From NCBI GenBank assembly GCA_002435705.1, contig DIVA01000021.1:64487-77516 (forward strand): 13,030 bases of DNA, read 5' to 3'. Source of the DNA: Bacteriovoracaceae bacterium UBA6144 (GTDB taxonomy: Bacteria; Bdellovibrionota; Bacteriovoracia; Bacteriovoracales; Bacteriovoracaceae). The notes below the pieces were generated by a model. That model made no database searches and was not told where the DNA came from. It saw only the letters and a program-made list of their open reading frames with translations. The position numbers and the translations under genes were made by a program. Below, one piece after another: positions 11,628 through 13,030 of this stretch (its first letter is position 1; every line of letters begins with the position of its first letter).

Positions 11628-12211
11628 TACTTCACTCCACAGCCGTAAGCTTTGGTGGAGGCGATTTTAATTTTCTCACCATTGATCGTCGCATCGAGGG
11701 CTTGAGCCACGTAGTTGTCAGCTTTCGCCACATCATCTTTATCAGCCGAAGCGATGCTGTCGATGGCACCCTGATAAAAAATTCTCGCGTCTTTACCGAT
11801 CACGTACATGTGGGGAGTGACCTTCGCATCAAAAGCACGACCGACAGTGCCGTCTTCATCAATGAGAATCTCACTGGCCTCAGAGTTATATTTTTTGGCT
11901 TCTTCAAGGGCAGCCTTGGCCGTCACATGACCTTGTTTGCCAGGAGCCGATGAGATGATCGAGAGCCACACCACACCTTGGGCCTTATATTTTTTCTGAA
12001 GGGCCTGCATGTTATTGGTGTCGTAGTGTTTGCGCACGAACGGGCAGCCGTGGTTGAGCCACTCAAGCACCACGATTTTATCTTTATACTGAGTAGAAGA
12101 AATCGTTTTTCCAGAGGCCGCCGGAAGAGAGAAGGCCGGGGCTAGTTTGCCGATGTCGACGGCGAGGGCATTGAAACTAATAAAAAATAGAAGAGTGAAA
12201 AACTTTGTCAT
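11624..12211 (-). CDS. Exported redoxin (thioredoxin-fold AhpC/TSA-like) with one active-site cysteine
   Basis: A 195-residue thioredoxin-fold protein. The signal peptide (about residues 1-17, ending FNALA) places it in the periplasm. The active-site region is NHGCPFVRKHY: Cys56 is followed by PFV where thioredoxins have a second cysteine, so it is not a CxxC oxidoreductase. The cis-proline is Pro133 (VTPHMYV). A second cysteine, Cys191, lies in the terminal AYGCGVKY and may be the resolving residue, suggesting peroxiredoxin-like chemistry. The GCPFVRKHY...NMQ and YGC-VKY wording belongs to a common but poorly characterised bacterial redoxin group, as I recall. AAGGAG lies 5 bases before the ATG. 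Its substrate and reductant are unknown. Confidence 0.88.
   Translation of the reverse strand: MTKFFTLLFFISFNALAVDIGKLAPAFSLPAASGKTISSTQYKDKIVVLEWLNHGCPFVRKHYDTNNMQALQKKYKAQGVVWLSIISSAPGKQGHVTAKAALEEAKKYNSEASEILIDEDGTVGRAFDAKVTPHMYVIGKDARIFYQGAIDSIASADKDDVAKADNYVAQALDATINGEKIKIASTKAYGCGVKY
11635..11674 (+). terminator. Intrinsic terminator-like hairpin for the methyltransferase, inside the redoxin gene
   Basis: CTCCAC (11635-11640) pairs with GTGGAG (11655-11660). Inside, AGC (11641-11643) pairs with GCT (11649-11651), with a TTG bulge. GCGA, TTTT, AA and TTTT follow. It begins 7 bases after the methyltransferase stop, within the codons of the redoxin's C-terminal cysteine motif. Confidence 0.55.
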
Positions 12212-12277
12212 AAGGTCTCCTTGGTAAGTTATTTTGAAACAGATAAGGAGAGATGACTAGTGAAGTCTCAAACTTGT

Positions 12278-13030
12278 TTAACGGCGCGGGGAGCGGAAAT
12301 TAATTTTAACTGACCCTCCAAAGAATCCCTTATTGCCTTGCGAGGATGGACCCATTCCCACATGAGCACCAAACTGTCCTTGAATCCCGGAGTTTGGGAA
12401 CTGAAAGCGTTGGGCGTAGGCCAGGCGCATTCCATCGGGGTGACCAAGGTTTTGCAGGAGATTTACCTCCTGCAGGCTATTCTTCAAGAGCACTGGTTTT
12501 TGACTGCCTTGATAAGAGAGCATGAGGGAAGAGTTTCCTCTTACCAGTCCTGTCGACAACAGGACCCGTGCGCCAACGCGGGTGAGTGTGTACTGGTTGT
12601 TGGTTTGCCAAGTGAGGTTCTCTCTGAGTTGGCGGGAAGCTCCAAAATCAATTTGAACGGCATTAAAACTCAAGGGACTGATGTTGCCCGGGAGTTTTGA
12701 AAAATCTGTCATGAGATTTTGATTTTTAAGTCCGACGGTGTTTTCAAATTTTATCCCAGCATAAAGGCCGGTGCCATTTTTTTCGTATTCGGCCATCACT
12801 CCCGCAAATGTCGAAAAGTTTCCATCGGCAGTGAGAAATGAACTGTCTCGCTCCATGGCCACCAGAGCTTCGAGTTCATAGCCGATCAGGCCTTTGAACT
12901 GAAAGTAGTTGGTCTCATAGATATGATGGATGCGCCCGCCTTTCATATTTAAGTAGATGTAATAGTTTTGCTCCAGCTGTGCCGCCGGGAGATCCACAAT
13001 ACTTCCAGATAGTCCTAGTGAGAAATAGCC
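12278..13030 (-). CDS. Probable outer-membrane beta-structure protein, 5'-truncated by window edge
   Basis: The frame is open through the window end on the minus strand; about 250 C-terminal residues are visible. A GTG at 12997 is an internal codon, not a start. The sequence is a succession of short amphipathic strands with Gly, Tyr, Asn and Gln (IYLNMKGGRIHHIYETNYF, LTWQTNNQYTLTRVGAR, NSSLMLSYQGSQ, GQFGAHVGMG, FFGGSVKINF), the look of an outer-membrane beta-barrel. It ends KINF plus a basic RSPRR tail, so the last strand is slightly internal. There are no cysteines. No family is recognised and the N-terminus is not visible. The 66-base gap to the redoxin gene on the same strand contains that gene's RBS and no clear terminator. 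Confidence 0.65.
   Translation of the reverse strand, partial: GYFSLGLSGSIVDLPAAQLEQNYYIYLNMKGGRIHHIYETNYFQFKGLIGYELEALVAMERDSSFLTADGNFSTFAGVMAEYEKNGTGLYAGIKFENTVGLKNQNLMTDFSKLPGNISPLSFNAVQIDFGASRQLRENLTWQTNNQYTLTRVGARVLLSTGLVRGNSSLMLSYQGSQKPVLLKNSLQEVNLLQNLGHPDGMRLAYAQRFQFPNSGIQGQFGAHVGMGPSSQGNKGFFGGSVKINFRSPRR
12453..12474. repeat. Intragenic 8-bp inverted repeat
   Basis: TGCAGGAG and CTCCTGCA are perfect inverted arms around a 6-base loop inside the beta-structure gene, encoding the near-repeated peptide LQEVNLLQ. No T-run follows. A coding coincidence is the simplest explanation. Confidence 0.35.

Noticed and set aside
12453..12474. Inverted repeat in the beta-structure gene as a terminator or mobile-element end
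   Set aside because: There is no T-run, no duplication and no transposase; it encodes a short peptide near-repeat.
1..13030. Defence system, CRISPR array, prophage or insertion sequence
   Set aside because: I found no spaced direct repeats, transposase, integrase, phage gene or defence domain. The nucleases present are a repair-type exonuclease and a secreted thermonuclease.

Overview
The window reads as ordinary chromosomal DNA of a free-living Gram-negative bacterium. About half of its genes encode exported products: signal peptides, one small candidate lipoprotein and two probable outer-membrane beta-structures. Base composition is near balanced by eye. The mix of genes (eukaryote-like NrdA, many small secreted proteins of unknown function, a secreted trypsin-like protease, a secreted nuclease, a ceramidase-like membrane protein, a stand-alone receiver protein) fits a Bdellovibrio-type predatory bacterium. 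That assignment is inference from protein style only. I see no rRNA, tRNA, CRISPR array, insertion sequence, prophage gene or attachment site.

Layout. 1-1431: 3' part of the class I ribonucleotide reductase large subunit. 1508-3453: exported trypsin-like protease, small beta-barrel-like protein, 40-residue candidate lipoprotein and small four-cysteine exported protein. 3499-4417: single-domain response regulator convergent with an exported methionine sulfoxide reductase A. 4517-5822: ceramidase-family membrane protein convergent with uracil-DNA glycosylase. 5873-8053: a plus-strand operon of a DnaQ-type exonuclease fused to a decayed GIY-YIG domain, a secreted thermonuclease-like protein and a QueD/PTPS-family protein. 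8050-10013: a 57-residue membrane protein, an unknown 314-residue protein, a 77-residue unknown and a secreted unknown. 10049-11627: a histone-deacetylase-family enzyme divergent from a class I methyltransferase, sharing a very compact promoter. 11624-13030: an exported redoxin and the 3' part of a beta-rich, probably outer-membrane protein.

The most unusual feature is gene packing. Genes alternate strand almost one by one. Four convergent pairs interlock their stop codons in a 4-bp CTAG or CTAA overlap, one pair is separated by 1 bp, and one overlaps by 11 bp. Only the first convergent pair has an intergenic gap, and that gap holds two hairpins. Where there is no gap, terminator-like hairpins can be seen inside the 3' coding sequence of the opposite gene. 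The clearest are at 3894-3922, 9512-9561, 11556-11585 and 11635-11674.

Starts are equally tight. Several genes have a -10-like element only 5-8 bases before the ATG, which predicts leaderless mRNAs. Other genes in the same window have strong Shine-Dalgarno sequences.

Functional links between neighbours are mostly weak. The exonuclease, thermonuclease and QueD genes are translationally coupled or nearly so. The deacetylase and methyltransferase share a promoter and may both act on proteins. Oxidative repair is represented by exported MsrA and an exported redoxin, and DNA maintenance by NrdA, Ung and the exonuclease fusion.
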